NCBI GenBank assembly: GCA_963754045.1
Contig: CAVWEN010000002.1
Coordinates: 1,240,001 to 1,304,000, forward strand
From: JALZKA01 sp963754045
GTDB lineage: Bacteria; Actinomycetota; Thermoleophilia; Solirubrobacterales; 70-9
DNA length: 64,000 nt
Reading direction: 5' to 3'
Part shown: positions 30,534 through 39,686 of the stretch, in pieces
Layout: each line of letters opens with the position of its first letter
Position numbering within the stretch: position 1 is the stretch's first letter
Position numbers and translations under genes: made by a program
Notes under the pieces: generated by a model
Seen by the model: only the letters and a program-made list of their open reading frames with translations
What the model was told of the DNA's origin: nothing
The model's database searches: none

Positions 30534-30542
30534 CGCCGACCA

Positions 30543-31127
<585 letters not shown>

Positions 31128-31136
31128 GAGCTGGCT

Positions 31137-31152
31137 CCGCCGACCTCGGCGG
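31137..31152 (+). terminator. Short GC hairpin after clpP
   Basis: CCGCCG (31137-31142), loop ACCT, CGGCGG (31147-31152), ten bases after the clpP stop; no T-run. Confidence 0.35.
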
Positions 31153-31255
31153 CTCCGGCGCGGTGACCCGGGGCCGGAACACCCCCTGCCCGCAGGCGGT
31201 GCCGACCATTCGAGCCTGCGACGGGGGTGAGTTAGGCGCGTGATCCAGGCCGCGG

Positions 31256-31675
31256 CTACGTGGCCCGGAAGCGCTCCGTGCCCGAGTTGCACGGGATCGT
31301 TCCGCCGCCTTCGGCCTGGAACTCGCCGAAAACCCTGATCTTGCCGCGGATCCGTTTGAACGAGCGGGCGAACTTGCCCGAAATCCTTGACTGTCCGCCT
31401 GTGCCGTCGGAGGCGCGGATGCGGAACTTGCGCTTGGCGTTGACCGGGGCGCCGCCGCGGATGCTGAAGCGCAGGTGGTGCTCCGTGCCCTGACAGTCAA
31501 CGACGATCTTCTTGATCCGAATCTTGCCGATGGAGATGTTCCCGCCACCCTGATGCTTGACAGCAATCCTCACCGAGCCTCCGCCGGTGATATGGCCCGA
31601 TCGCCTGGCTCCGTCGGCCATCGCCGGGATCGCGAGAGTGCCTGCCAAGACGATTGCTGCGAGCTTCCCCTTCAA
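31256..31675 (-). CDS. Secreted hypothetical protein
   Basis: 139 residues from the TTG at 31675, supported by GGAGG seven bases upstream. Seen: a short signal peptide (MKGKLAAIVLAGTLAIPAMADG), then a basic beta-rich domain (SVRIAVKHQGGGNISIGKIRIKKIVVDCQG) with a pair of cysteines that could form a disulfide, and a conserved-looking EFQAEGGGTIPCNSGT near the end. No family recognised. It is isolated between clpP and clpX on the other strand. Confidence 0.6.
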   Translation of the reverse strand: MKGKLAAIVLAGTLAIPAMADGARRSGHITGGGSVRIAVKHQGGGNISIGKIRIKKIVVDCQGTEHHLRFSIRGGAPVNAKRKFRIRASDGTGGQSRISGKFARSFKRIRGKIRVFGEFQAEGGGTIPCNSGTERFRAT

Positions 31676-31920
31676 GTTCTTACCTCCGCGTTGTTTGCTC
31701 CAAGTCCTGGGGCTGTTCCCTGCCAGGCATCCATTGTAAGCGCCCGCCGTGGTTTCGCCCAGCTTGATCGGCCGACCTATGCCACGCCTGCAATCGCGCT
31801 CGCGCTTGAAGGGACGAACGCTCCTGTCGAGTAACAACCCAGAGACGAGGCCGGTGCCCGCCGTTCCGTAAGCTGGAGCGCAGAGGTCAGGCCATCCCCG
31901 AGCGCTGAGGAGAGAACCGC

Positions 31921-33207
31921 GTGGCACGCCCGACCGACTCAAACGAGCAACTGCTCTGCAGCTTCTGCGGTAAGTCCCAGCGGCAGGTCAAGAAGCTGAT
32001 CGCCGGCCCCGGCGTCTACATCTGCGACGAGTGCATCGATCTCTGCAACGAGATCATCGACGAGGAGCTGACGGCGCCACCGAGCTTCGAGCTCGAGAAC
32101 CTGCCGAAGCCCGCGGAGATCAACGAGGTTCTGGACGAGTACGTGATCGGCCAGGAGAACGCGAAGCGCGCCCTCTCCGTCGCCGTCTATAACCACTACA
32201 AGCGGGTCCAGATCAAGCAGACCGCCTCCGACGGCGACGTCGAGCTGCAGAAGTCGAACATCATGCTGCTCGGCCCCACCGGTTGCGGCAAGACCCTGCT
32301 GGCCCAGACACTCGCGCGGATCCTCAACGTGCCCTTCGCGATCGCCGACGCCACAGCACTGACCGAGGCGGGCTACGTCGGCGAGGACGTCGAGAACATC
32401 CTCCTCAAGTTGATCCAGGCTGCCGACTTCGATGTCAAGAAGGCCGAAACGGGAATCATCTACATCGACGAGATCGACAAGATCGCCCGCAAGGCCGACA
32501 ATCCGTCGATCACGCGCGACGTCTCCGGCGAGGGCGTGCAGCAGGCGCTGCTGAAGATCCTCGAGGGCACCACCGCGTCGGTCCCGCCACAGGGTGGGCG
32601 CAAGCACCCCCATCAGGAGTTCCTGACGATCGACACGACAAACATCCTGTTCATCTGCGGCGGCTCGTTCGCGAGCCTCGACCAGGTGATCGAGAAGCGG
32701 GTCGGCAACAAGGGCGTGGGCTTCGGCGCCCAGGTCTCCAGTCGCGCGAAGGGCGACGTGGGCGAGCTCTTCGAGAAGGTCCTGCCCGAGGACCTGATCG
32801 AGTACGGGCTGATCCCAGAGTTCATCGGCCGCCTGCCGGTGATGGCCTCGATCCACCAGCTCTCGCGCTCAGATCTGATCACAATCCTCACGGAGCCGCG
32901 GAACGCGCTGACCAAGCAGTTCCAGCGTTTCTTCGATTTCGACGAGATCGAGTTGGTGTTCGCCGACGACTCGCTCGACGCGATCGCCGACCGTGCCCTC
33001 GAGCGTGAGACCGGAGCTCGTGGCCTACGGTCGATCCTCGAGGAAACGCTGCTCGATGTCCAGTTCGAACTCCCATCGCGCCGCGACGTGACCAAGTGCG
33101 TCGTAACAAAGGAAACGATCAGCGAGGGGCGCCGACCGACTCTGGTCACCGAGGCCGTCGCCGACGAAGCCGGCGAGGACCTGGGCGAGGTCGAAGAGAG
33201 CGCCTGA
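31921..33207 (+). CDS. clpX: ATP-dependent Clp protease ATP-binding subunit ClpX
   Basis: 428 residues; AGGAGA lies eight bases before the GTG. Unfolds substrates and feeds them to ClpP. Seen: zinc-binding domain with Cys13, Cys16, Cys35 and Cys38, Walker A GPTGCGKT (about 119-126), Walker B IIYIDEIDKIARK, the RKHPHQEFLTIDT pore region and the IGF-type loop region KGVGFGAQV, followed by the C-terminal small domain. All ClpX hallmarks are present. The acidic C-terminal tail (about 15 residues) is longer than usual. Confidence 0.97.
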   Translation: MARPTDSNEQLLCSFCGKSQRQVKKLIAGPGVYICDECIDLCNEIIDEELTAPPSFELENLPKPAEINEVLDEYVIGQENAKRALSVAVYNHYKRVQIKQTASDGDVELQKSNIMLLGPTGCGKTLLAQTLARILNVPFAIADATALTEAGYVGEDVENILLKLIQAADFDVKKAETGIIYIDEIDKIARKADNPSITRDVSGEGVQQALLKILEGTTASVPPQGGRKHPHQEFLTIDTTNILFICGGSFASLDQVIEKRVGNKGVGFGAQVSSRAKGDVGELFEKVLPEDLIEYGLIPEFIGRLPVMASIHQLSRSDLITILTEPRNALTKQFQRFFDFDEIELVFADDSLDAIADRALERETGARGLRSILEETLLDVQFELPSRRDVTKCVVTKETISEGRRPTLVTEAVADEAGEDLGEVEESA

Positions 33208-33218
33208 ACGGCCCGCCG

Positions 33219-34358
33219 CTAGGTCCTGGTCGTTGCGACCAGGTCGCGGTGCGGAGCGATGCCGTGCCGCTCGGCCGCTCCTTTGAGTTCGTCCGTGAGG
33301 GCCCAGCGGTCGGGGGCCTCGGGCCCCTCGTGGGCCGGATGGGCACCCTTGAGCTGCATCGAGCCGGTGTTGTCGCCGATCTCGCGGATCGCCGCGATCT
33401 GGTCGGCCGCGAGCTTCGACGCGGTGGGGAGCGCGGCCAGTTCGGCGCGTTTTTCCTCGATCGGCCTGGCCTCATCCCCCGCTTCCTGGATGAGGGTCGG
33501 GGCCACGCATTCGACTGCCGGGTGGGCGAGGTTCCACTGACAGGCGAGTTGAATCGGGGTGAGGCCGGATTCCTTGGCGATCGAGAGCATGCGCTCGATT
33601 CGCTCGAGCCCGCGCTCGATCCAGCCGTCGGGACGAAACCGCCGATGGTCGCGCTCGCCGAGCGGGGTGGAGGCGTCGAGATCGCCCCAGAACAAACCGC
33701 CGTAGTCCACGACGCGGGTGATTACCCGCACGCTCGCGGTTGCGGCCGCGTCAAGCGCCAGCTCACCCGGCCACGGCTCGAGCGGGTTCAGGATCACCAT
33801 CGCCCAGTCCAGCCGATCGCCAAAGCGCTCCAGGCACCCGATCAGGTCGAGGGTGAAGCCGTTCGCCGGCCCGGGTGCGACGCCGATCGCGCCGGTCAGC
33901 CCGGCCTCGCGCAACGCCGCCATCCCGTCCCAGACGGCCTCGCTTTCGTAGCCGGTGCGGTCCGGGTTGTGCAACAGCAGCAGGTCGAACGCGTCCGCCC
34001 CCAGCCGATCCAGACTCCGCTCGGTTGCCATCCGCAGGTACGAGGCGTACTCGCCGGGTCCGCGTAAAGACGGATCGGTGAAGCGGGGAAATCCCTTGGC
34101 GCCCTGGCGCTCGCCCTCGTAGAAGTCGTGGCCGACGGCCCCCACCAGCGAGTACGAGTCGCGCGTCACGCCGCCGAGCGCTGTGCCCAGCAGCAAGTCG
34201 GCCTCGCCGGCCCCGTAGGCATCGGCGGTCACGACCGTGTCTATGCCGTCGCCCGGGCGGAACAACGCCAGCACCCGGTCGTCGCCCAGCGGCTCGCCGA
34301 AATGCATGAAGCGACCGCCGCTCCAGGTTCCGATCGCCCTGTCCGACGGGTCGCGCAT
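33219..34358 (-). CDS. Aldo/keto reductase-family protein, catalytic Lys not evident
   Basis: 379 residues from the ATG at 34358. Seen: a TIM-barrel opening DTVVTADAYGAGEADLLLG (the Asp-x-Ala-Tyr of the active site), LLLHNPDRTGYESEAVWDGMAALREAGLTGAIGVAP and the terminal helix region ITRVVDYGGLFWGDLD. Known: AKRs use Asp-Tyr-Lys-His. Here His in LLLHNPD is present, but the strand where the Lys is expected (YSLVGAVGHDF) shows none. The enzyme may therefore be catalytically unusual or inactive. TAGGCT ten bases upstream of the ATG is a likely -10. Divergent from valS. Confidence 0.75.
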   Translation of the reverse strand: MRDPSDRAIGTWSGGRFMHFGEPLGDDRVLALFRPGDGIDTVVTADAYGAGEADLLLGTALGGVTRDSYSLVGAVGHDFYEGERQGAKGFPRFTDPSLRGPGEYASYLRMATERSLDRLGADAFDLLLLHNPDRTGYESEAVWDGMAALREAGLTGAIGVAPGPANGFTLDLIGCLERFGDRLDWAMVILNPLEPWPGELALDAAATASVRVITRVVDYGGLFWGDLDASTPLGERDHRRFRPDGWIERGLERIERMLSIAKESGLTPIQLACQWNLAHPAVECVAPTLIQEAGDEARPIEEKRAELAALPTASKLAADQIAAIREIGDNTGSMQLKGAHPAHEGPEAPDRWALTDELKGAAERHGIAPHRDLVATTRT

Positions 34359-34368
34359 GACGGGCGCA

Positions 34369-34374
34369 AGCCTA
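34369..34374 (-). promoter_or_regulatory. -10-like TAGGCT before aldo/keto reductase gene
   Basis: TAGGCT on the minus strand ends ten bases before the ATG at 34358. Confidence 0.4.
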
Positions 34375-34459
34375 GAAGCTCCGCCAAGCGTGCATTTCGG
34401 ACTCCACCATGCGTTGAAACCGCACGCTTGCTGATCGGGTTCTTCTTGTGCCGCCTGCA

Positions 34460-34465
34460 TAACAT
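34460..34465 (+). promoter_or_regulatory. -10-like TAACAT before valS
   Basis: TAACAT ends seven bases before the ATG at 34473; no Shine-Dalgarno. Confidence 0.5.
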
Positions 34466-34472
34466 CGCCGCC

Positions 34473-37055
34473 ATGAGCGAAGAGCGGCTAGCGGCACTCG
34501 TGGAGCAGACGCGGTGGGAGCCGGGTGAGGTCGAGCCGCGAGTGCTCCAGCGCTGGCTCGCGAGCGGCATCTTCAGTCCGGCCCCGCGCGAATCAGAGGA
34601 GCACTTCTCGATCGCGATCCCGCCGCCCAACATCACGGGCGCCCTACATATGGGCCACGCCCTGAACGGTTCGATACAGGACTCGCTGATCCGCCTGAAC
34701 CGCATGCGGGGCGTGCCGACTCGCTGGGTCCTCGGCACCGACCACGCGGGAATCGCGACCCAGTCCGTCGTCGAGAAGGAGCTGGCCACGCAGGGGATCT
34801 CACCCCAGGAGTTGGGACGGGATGCGTTTGTCGAGCTCGTCTGGGAATGGCGCGAGCAGTACGGCTCGCAGATCATCGGCCAGCTGAAGCGCCTCGGAGC
34901 GTCGGCCGACTACACGGACGAGCGCTTCACGATGGACGCGGGCTACGCGCGAGCGGTTACCCACGTGTTCGTGGCCCTGCACGAGCGCGGCCACATCTAC
35001 CGCGACAACTACATGGTCAACTGGGATCCGGGGCTCGGGTCGGCGATCTCTGACCTCGAGGTCGAGCAACGCACACTCACCGACACGCTGTATGAGATCG
35101 CCTATCCGCTGGCCGACGGCTCGGGAGCGGTCACCGTCGCCACGGTTCGTCCGGAGACGATGTTGGGCGACAGCGCCGTCGCCGTCGCCCCAGACGACGA
35201 ACGCTACGCCTCTCTGGTCGGCTCCGAGGTGGTGCTGCCGCTGGTCGGGCGCCGGTTGCCGATCATCGCGGACGAGCACGTGGACCCTGAGTTCGGAACC
35301 GGCGCGCTCAAGATCACGCCGGGGCACGACCCCAACGATTTTGAGATCGGGCGGCGGCACGAGCTCGAGGCGATTTCCGTGATCGGCGAGGACGGGCGTA
35401 TGACCGAAGCCGCGGGCGAGCTATTCGCGGGGCTTGAGGCGGACGAGGCCCGCGAGGCCGTTGTTGCAGCGCTGCGGGCGGACGGGGCGATCCGCTCCGA
35501 AGAGCCTTATACACACGACGTTCCGCATTCGCACCGCTCCGGACGCCGGGTCGAGCCGCTGATCTCGTTGCAGTGGTTCTGCGACATGGAGGCGCTCGCC
35601 AAGCCGGCTGCCGCGGTGGTCCGCGACGGCAGGGTGCGCTTTCACCCCGATCAGCCCTGGTCGAAGGTCTACCTCGACTGGCTCGACAACATTCGCCCCT
35701 GGTGCATCTCGCGCCAGCTCTGGTGGGGACATCGCCTCCCGGTGCATTACTGCGATGCCTGCGAGGAGACCTTCGTCTCGGCCGAGCCGCCGAAGCGCTG
35801 CGGTACCTGCGACGGCGTGTTGCGCCAGGAGGATGACGTTCTCGATACCTGGTTTTCCTCGGCGCTGTGGCCATTCGCCACGCTGGGCTGGCCCGCGGCG
35901 ACGCCCGAGCTGGCGGCCTGGTACCCCACGAGCGTCCTCTCGACGGCCAGGGACATCATCTTTCTCTGGGTGGCGCGGATGGTGATGATGGGCCTCGAGT
36001 TCCTTGACGAGGTCCCGTTTGCCGACGTGAACATCCACTCCGTCATCCAGGCACCGGACGGGCGGCGGATGTCGAAGAGCCTCGGGACCGGAATCGATCC
36101 CCTGTCGGAGATCGAACTGCACGGCGCCGACGCGCTTCGCTTCGGCCTGCTGGCGATGTCGTCCACCCAGGACGTGCGCTACTCGGACGCCAAGGTTCGC
36201 CAGGGGCGCGACCTGGCGAACAAGATGTGGAACGCGTCCCGGCTGATCCTGCTCAATGCCGGCGCGGCGACCCCGGCAGCGCCGGGCCAGGAGGCGCGGG
36301 TCGAGGACCGCTGGATTGCCTCGCGACTGCAGGCCGCGATCGCCTCGGTCACCTCCTACCTGGACGCCTACGACTTCGCCCACGCCTCCCTCACGCTGTA
36401 TCGCTTCTTTTGGTCGGAGCTGTGCGACTGGTACCTCGAGATCGTTAAGCCCCGGCTCTACGAAGCGGAGGAGGGCGCCGCGTCGACACTGCTCTGGGCG
36501 CTGGACGAGACCCTTGCTCTGGCCCATCCGATCATGCCGTTCGTGACCGAGGAGATCTACGCCTATCTCCAGGATCTGGTCGCAGCCGAAGGCCCCGAAT
36601 TGCTCGCGGCGAGAACCTTTCCGACGGCCGTCGACAGGTTGGACGACGCTGCCGCCGAGGCCGAGGTTGAGGCCTCCATCGCGCTGACGCGCGCGGTGCG
36701 GCGATGGCGCGATCTCGCGGGTGTGCCGGTGGGGAGCGTTCTCCCCGCGCGCGTCGCCTCCGGCGAGCCGCCACACGAGTTGGTCGCACGGCTCGCTCGG
36801 CTACAGCTCGATGGCGCCGGCGGCGATGCGCTCGCGAGCGTCGGTCCACTGGAGTTGCTCGCCAGCGACGAAATCGATCCGGCCCAGGTCCGCGCACGGG
36901 TCGACGCACGGCTGGGCGAGCTCCGATCTGAGGTCGAGCGCGGCGAGCGCAAGCTGGCGAACGAGGGTTTTGTCGCCAAGGCGCCCCCCGAAGTGGTCGA
37001 AGAGGAGCGGCGCAAGCTCGACGGCTACCGCGAGGAGCTGGCGGAGCTCGAGTGA
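34473..37055 (+). CDS. valS: Valyl-tRNA synthetase
   Basis: 860 residues from the ATG at 34473; the longer upstream reading is shadow sequence. Charges tRNA-Val. Seen: the HIGH motif as HMGH in PPPNITGALHMGHAL (about 45-60), the editing domain with TVATVRPETMLGDSAVAV, RMSKSLGTGIDPL as KMSKS, WNASRLIL in the anticodon-binding region, and a C-terminal coiled coil (about 800-858, ARVDARLGELRSEVERGERK) typical of ValS. It overlaps folC by four bases (GTGA). Divergent from the aldo/keto reductase gene. Confidence 0.97.
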   Translation: MSEERLAALVEQTRWEPGEVEPRVLQRWLASGIFSPAPRESEEHFSIAIPPPNITGALHMGHALNGSIQDSLIRLNRMRGVPTRWVLGTDHAGIATQSVVEKELATQGISPQELGRDAFVELVWEWREQYGSQIIGQLKRLGASADYTDERFTMDAGYARAVTHVFVALHERGHIYRDNYMVNWDPGLGSAISDLEVEQRTLTDTLYEIAYPLADGSGAVTVATVRPETMLGDSAVAVAPDDERYASLVGSEVVLPLVGRRLPIIADEHVDPEFGTGALKITPGHDPNDFEIGRRHELEAISVIGEDGRMTEAAGELFAGLEADEAREAVVAALRADGAIRSEEPYTHDVPHSHRSGRRVEPLISLQWFCDMEALAKPAAAVVRDGRVRFHPDQPWSKVYLDWLDNIRPWCISRQLWWGHRLPVHYCDACEETFVSAEPPKRCGTCDGVLRQEDDVLDTWFSSALWPFATLGWPAATPELAAWYPTSVLSTARDIIFLWVARMVMMGLEFLDEVPFADVNIHSVIQAPDGRRMSKSLGTGIDPLSEIELHGADALRFGLLAMSSTQDVRYSDAKVRQGRDLANKMWNASRLILLNAGAATPAAPGQEARVEDRWIASRLQAAIASVTSYLDAYDFAHASLTLYRFFWSELCDWYLEIVKPRLYEAEEGAASTLLWALDETLALAHPIMPFVTEEIYAYLQDLVAAEGPELLAARTFPTAVDRLDDAAAEAEVEASIALTRAVRRWRDLAGVPVGSVLPARVASGEPPHELVARLARLQLDGAGGDALASVGPLELLASDEIDPAQVRARVDARLGELRSEVERGERKLANEGFVAKAPPEVVEEERRKLDGYREELAELE

Positions 37056-38380
37056 GCGACGCGAGTCGCGAGAGCGGATTCGGCCCCCGCCAGGGGGCTC
37101 GGTTGAGCGCTGAGGACTGGCTGAGCGGACTGGACCCGCTTGGCTGGCGCTTCGGGCTCGAGCGGATCAACGCGTTGCTCGATTCGCTCGGGAGGCCGCA
37201 GGACGCGTTTGTCTCCGTCCATGTCGTCGGCACGAACGGGAAGTCGTCGGTCACCGCGATGGTCGCCGCGCTCGCGCAGGAGCACGGTCTCCGGGCGGGC
37301 GCATATCTGTCCCCACACGCCGACCGCTGGGCTGAGCGGATCCGGATCGGAGGCAAGGAAATCGATCCGGTTGCGTTCGATGCGGCGGCGGCGCGGGTTC
37401 GGGAGTCGATAGCGGACATCGAGGCCACACTCGACGCGCGCGACCGGGTGACCCAGTTCGAGGCCGTTACGGCAACCGCATTCGTTGCTCTGGCGGAGGC
37501 CGGGGTGGAGGTGGCGGGGGTCGAGGCAGGGCTTGGCGGACGGCTCGACGCCACCAACGTCCTGCACAGCCGCGTTACCGCCCTCACCTCGGTGGGGCTC
37601 GACCACACCGAGCTGCTGGGCGACACGGAACTGGAGATCGCGGCGGAGAAGCTCGCGGTGTTGCGGGAGGGCACCGTGCTCGTGGTGGGGGAGCTTCCGG
37701 GCGCCGTGGCCGAGCTGGCGAGCAGGCGGGCGCGCGAACGCGGTGCCCGCTACGTCGACGCTGGCGACTCGCTGAAGGATTTGGAGGGCCACAGCCAGCC
37801 CAAGCCTTCAGCGGACTGGGCGCCCTATATGTGGCGCAACCTGGGCGTGGCGCTCGCGTGTGTACGGGAGCTCTACGGAAGCCCGAACAGTTCGGCGGTG
37901 ACACGTGCGATCGAGGGGCTTCAGCTGCCCGGTCGATTGGAGGTCGTTGCCGGAGATCCGCCGCTGATCCTCGACGCGGCTCACAATCCCGACGGCGCTA
38001 GGGCGCTTGCAGAGGCACTCCCGCGTGCGAGCGGCGGGCGTCCGGTGGTTGCCTGCGTCGCGATGCTCGCGGACAAGGATGCGGCGGGCGTGCTGGAGGC
38101 GCTTGCTCCTGGGGTCGCCTTGTTCGTGTGCACCGAGATCCCAAGCGCGCGGCTACAGGGCGCCGGGCGCCCAGGGACAACGTCGATCACGGCCGCCGAT
38201 CTCAGCGCGATCTGCGCGGCGGTGGGGGTCGAGGCGATCGCGATCGCCGATCCCGTCGAGGCTGCTGCGGAGGCACTACGACTCGCACGAGAGCGGTGCG
38301 GGGTGGCACTCGCGGCCGGATCGCACTACCTTCTCGGCTACGCATGGACCGCGAGGCACGCTCAGAGCTCTTCCAGATGA
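37052..38380 (+). CDS. folC: Folylpolyglutamate synthase / dihydrofolate synthase
   Basis: 442 residues; the GTG overlaps the valS stop (GTGA). Adds glutamate to folates in the cytoplasm. Seen: the P-loop VVGTNGKSSVTAMVAALAQEH (about 54-75), the folate-site SPHADRWAERIRIGG, VEAGLGGRLDATNV with its Mur-ligase GLGGRLDATN motif, and ILDAAHNPDGARALAEAL. These fit FolC in length and order. The last 37 bases contain the start of a small membrane protein in another frame. Confidence 0.93.
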   Translation: MSDASRESGFGPRQGARLSAEDWLSGLDPLGWRFGLERINALLDSLGRPQDAFVSVHVVGTNGKSSVTAMVAALAQEHGLRAGAYLSPHADRWAERIRIGGKEIDPVAFDAAAARVRESIADIEATLDARDRVTQFEAVTATAFVALAEAGVEVAGVEAGLGGRLDATNVLHSRVTALTSVGLDHTELLGDTELEIAAEKLAVLREGTVLVVGELPGAVAELASRRARERGARYVDAGDSLKDLEGHSQPKPSADWAPYMWRNLGVALACVRELYGSPNSSAVTRAIEGLQLPGRLEVVAGDPPLILDAAHNPDGARALAEALPRASGGRPVVACVAMLADKDAAGVLEALAPGVALFVCTEIPSARLQGAGRPGTTSITAADLSAICAAVGVEAIAIADPVEAAAEALRLARERCGVALAAGSHYLLGYAWTARHAQSSSR

Positions 38381-38463
38381 TGGGGCTGGTCGCCGCTGTG
38401 GTGGCCGTCGTGATTCTGGTCTTTTTCGGTCTTGGGTACCTGTTCGGCAGGATGTTCCTCTAA
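38344..38463 (+). CDS. 39-residue single-helix membrane protein
   Basis: A 39-codon frame, ATG at 38344 overlapping the folC 3' end by 37 bases, ending TAA at 38463. Seen: a charged N-terminus MDREARSELF, a strong transmembrane helix (about 12-33, MGLVAAVVAVVILVFFGLGYLFG) and an RMFL end. It has no recognised family. The overlap and tight spacing with the next gene suggest that it is translated within the folC transcript. Peptides of this kind can be regulators of membrane complexes, but nothing here shows that. Confidence 0.55.
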   Translation: MDREARSELFQMMGLVAAVVAVVILVFFGLGYLFGRMFL

Positions 38464-38471
38464 TTCGCGGC

Positions 38472-38477
38472 TAGACT
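38472..38477 (+). promoter_or_regulatory. -10-like TAGACT before the zinc-ribbon gene
   Basis: TAGACT lies 13 bases before the ATG at 38491, giving a very short leader rather than a strictly leaderless start. Confidence 0.35.
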
Positions 38478-38490
38478 GGCCGCGATCGCC

Positions 38491-39207
38491 ATGCCGCTAG
38501 CCATCTTCGGCATCGAGAACGACGGCGTCAACCTCGCCGTCAATCTCCTCATTCTTTTCCTGGTCGTCGTCTATGTGGCGCTGATCGCGTACACGTACCT
38601 GGACGCCAAGCGCCGGCTGGAGGATCCGGTGCTCATCGGCTGCGCGACGGTCGCCTCACTGTTTCCCTACCTGGGGACGATGGTCTACACCATCCTCCGC
38701 CCACCGGAGTTCCTCGAAGACCAGCGCGAGCGCGAGCTCGAAATCCGCGCCTCAGAGCTGCAGGTCCGCCAACTCGAGGAGGCCTCGTGCCCGAACTGCG
38801 AGCATCCGGTGGAACGCACCTACCTGCGCTGCCCGAACTGCCGCGCCCGGATCAAGGATCCGTGCGAGTCGTGCGCGAAGCCAGTCGATCCACGCTGGAG
38901 CATCTGCCCCTACTGCGAGTCACCCACGCGCCGCGCGGCAGCTGAGCGCTCCTCCTCCTCCTCCTCCTCCTCCTCCTCCTCCTCCTCGAGCAAGCGGCCG
39001 CCACGAAGTTCTTCCTCGCGCAAGTCAGGCCGTGAGCGGCCGTCCCAGCGCACCGTCGAGTCGGCTGCGGCGAAGCCCAAGCCGCGTGCGAGCAAGCAGC
39101 GCCCATCGGCGCAGGCCCCGGCGCAGCCGCGTCGCGCTCGGGCAGACAAGCAGGTACGCGGCGAGCGTGGTGGCGACGACGGACCTCGCACCGCACCCGC
39201 CTCGTAG
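38491..39207 (+). CDS. Membrane-anchored double zinc-ribbon protein with poly-Ser tract
   Basis: 238 residues. Seen: two N-terminal hydrophobic segments (about 13-33 and 48-68), then a double zinc ribbon with four CxxC knuckles (CPNC, CPNC, CESC, CPYC, about 103-147), then 14 consecutive serines encoded by (TCC)12-TCG-AGC (38950-38991), and a basic, low-complexity tail. The ribbon matches the DZANK type. The Ser tract is coded by a trinucleotide microsatellite, so its length may vary between isolates. Function unknown. Confidence 0.65.
   Translation: MPLAIFGIENDGVNLAVNLLILFLVVVYVALIAYTYLDAKRRLEDPVLIGCATVASLFPYLGTMVYTILRPPEFLEDQRERELEIRASELQVRQLEEASCPNCEHPVERTYLRCPNCRARIKDPCESCAKPVDPRWSICPYCESPTRRAAAERSSSSSSSSSSSSSSKRPPRSSSSRKSGRERPSQRTVESAAAKPKPRASKQRPSAQAPAQPRRARADKQVRGERGGDDGPRTAPAS
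38950..38988 (+). repeat. TCC trinucleotide microsatellite
   Basis: Twelve perfect TCC copies followed by TCG, in frame, coding for a run of serines. Uncommon in bacterial genomes of this type. Confidence 0.85.
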
Positions 39208-39264
39208 CTGCCGAGCGATCTCGCGCTGCCCCCACCAATCCACCCGACCCAAGGAGAGCCCCGC

Positions 39265-39672
39265 GTGTCCCGAACCCTGATCCTTGTCAAGCCCGACGCC
39301 TTCAGTCGCGCCCTCACGGGCGACGTCCTCGCCCGCTTCGAGCGAAAGGGCCTGCGGCTCACCGCGCTGAAGCTGATCCAGGCCGATGAAGCCACCGCCA
39401 ACGAGCACTACGCCGAGCACACCGAGAAGCCGTTCTTCGGTGAACTCGTCGAGTTCATCACCGGTGGTCCGTTGGTGGCGGCGGTGCTCGAAGGCCATGA
39501 GGCCGTCGCGGCCGCCCGCCAGCTGATCGGTGCAACGAACCCCGTCGAGGCGGCGCCGGGCTCGATTCGCGCCGACTTCGGCCTCGAGGTCACGTTCAAC
39601 CTGGTCCACGGCTCGGACTCCGACGAATCGGCCGAGCGGGAGATCGCGATCTGGTTTCCGGAGCTCGTCTGA
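39265..39672 (+). CDS. ndk: Nucleoside diphosphate kinase
   Basis: 135 residues; AAGGAG lies nine bases before the GTG. Equilibrates NTP/dNDP pools. Seen: LILVKPDAFSRALTG (ATP loop), the NPVEAAPGSIRADFG segment and catalytic His115 in NLVHGSDS. Normal length. 14 bases upstream of maf. Confidence 0.97.
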   Translation: MSRTLILVKPDAFSRALTGDVLARFERKGLRLTALKLIQADEATANEHYAEHTEKPFFGELVEFITGGPLVAAVLEGHEAVAAARQLIGATNPVEAAPGSIRADFGLEVTFNLVHGSDSDESAEREIAIWFPELV

Positions 39673-39686
39673 GCCCCGCTCCCCTG

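Noticed and set aside
34128..34472. Upstream extension of valS by about 115 codons
   Set aside because: It overlaps the divergent aldo/keto reductase gene and has no ValS-like sequence; the ATG at 34473 gives the usual N-terminus.
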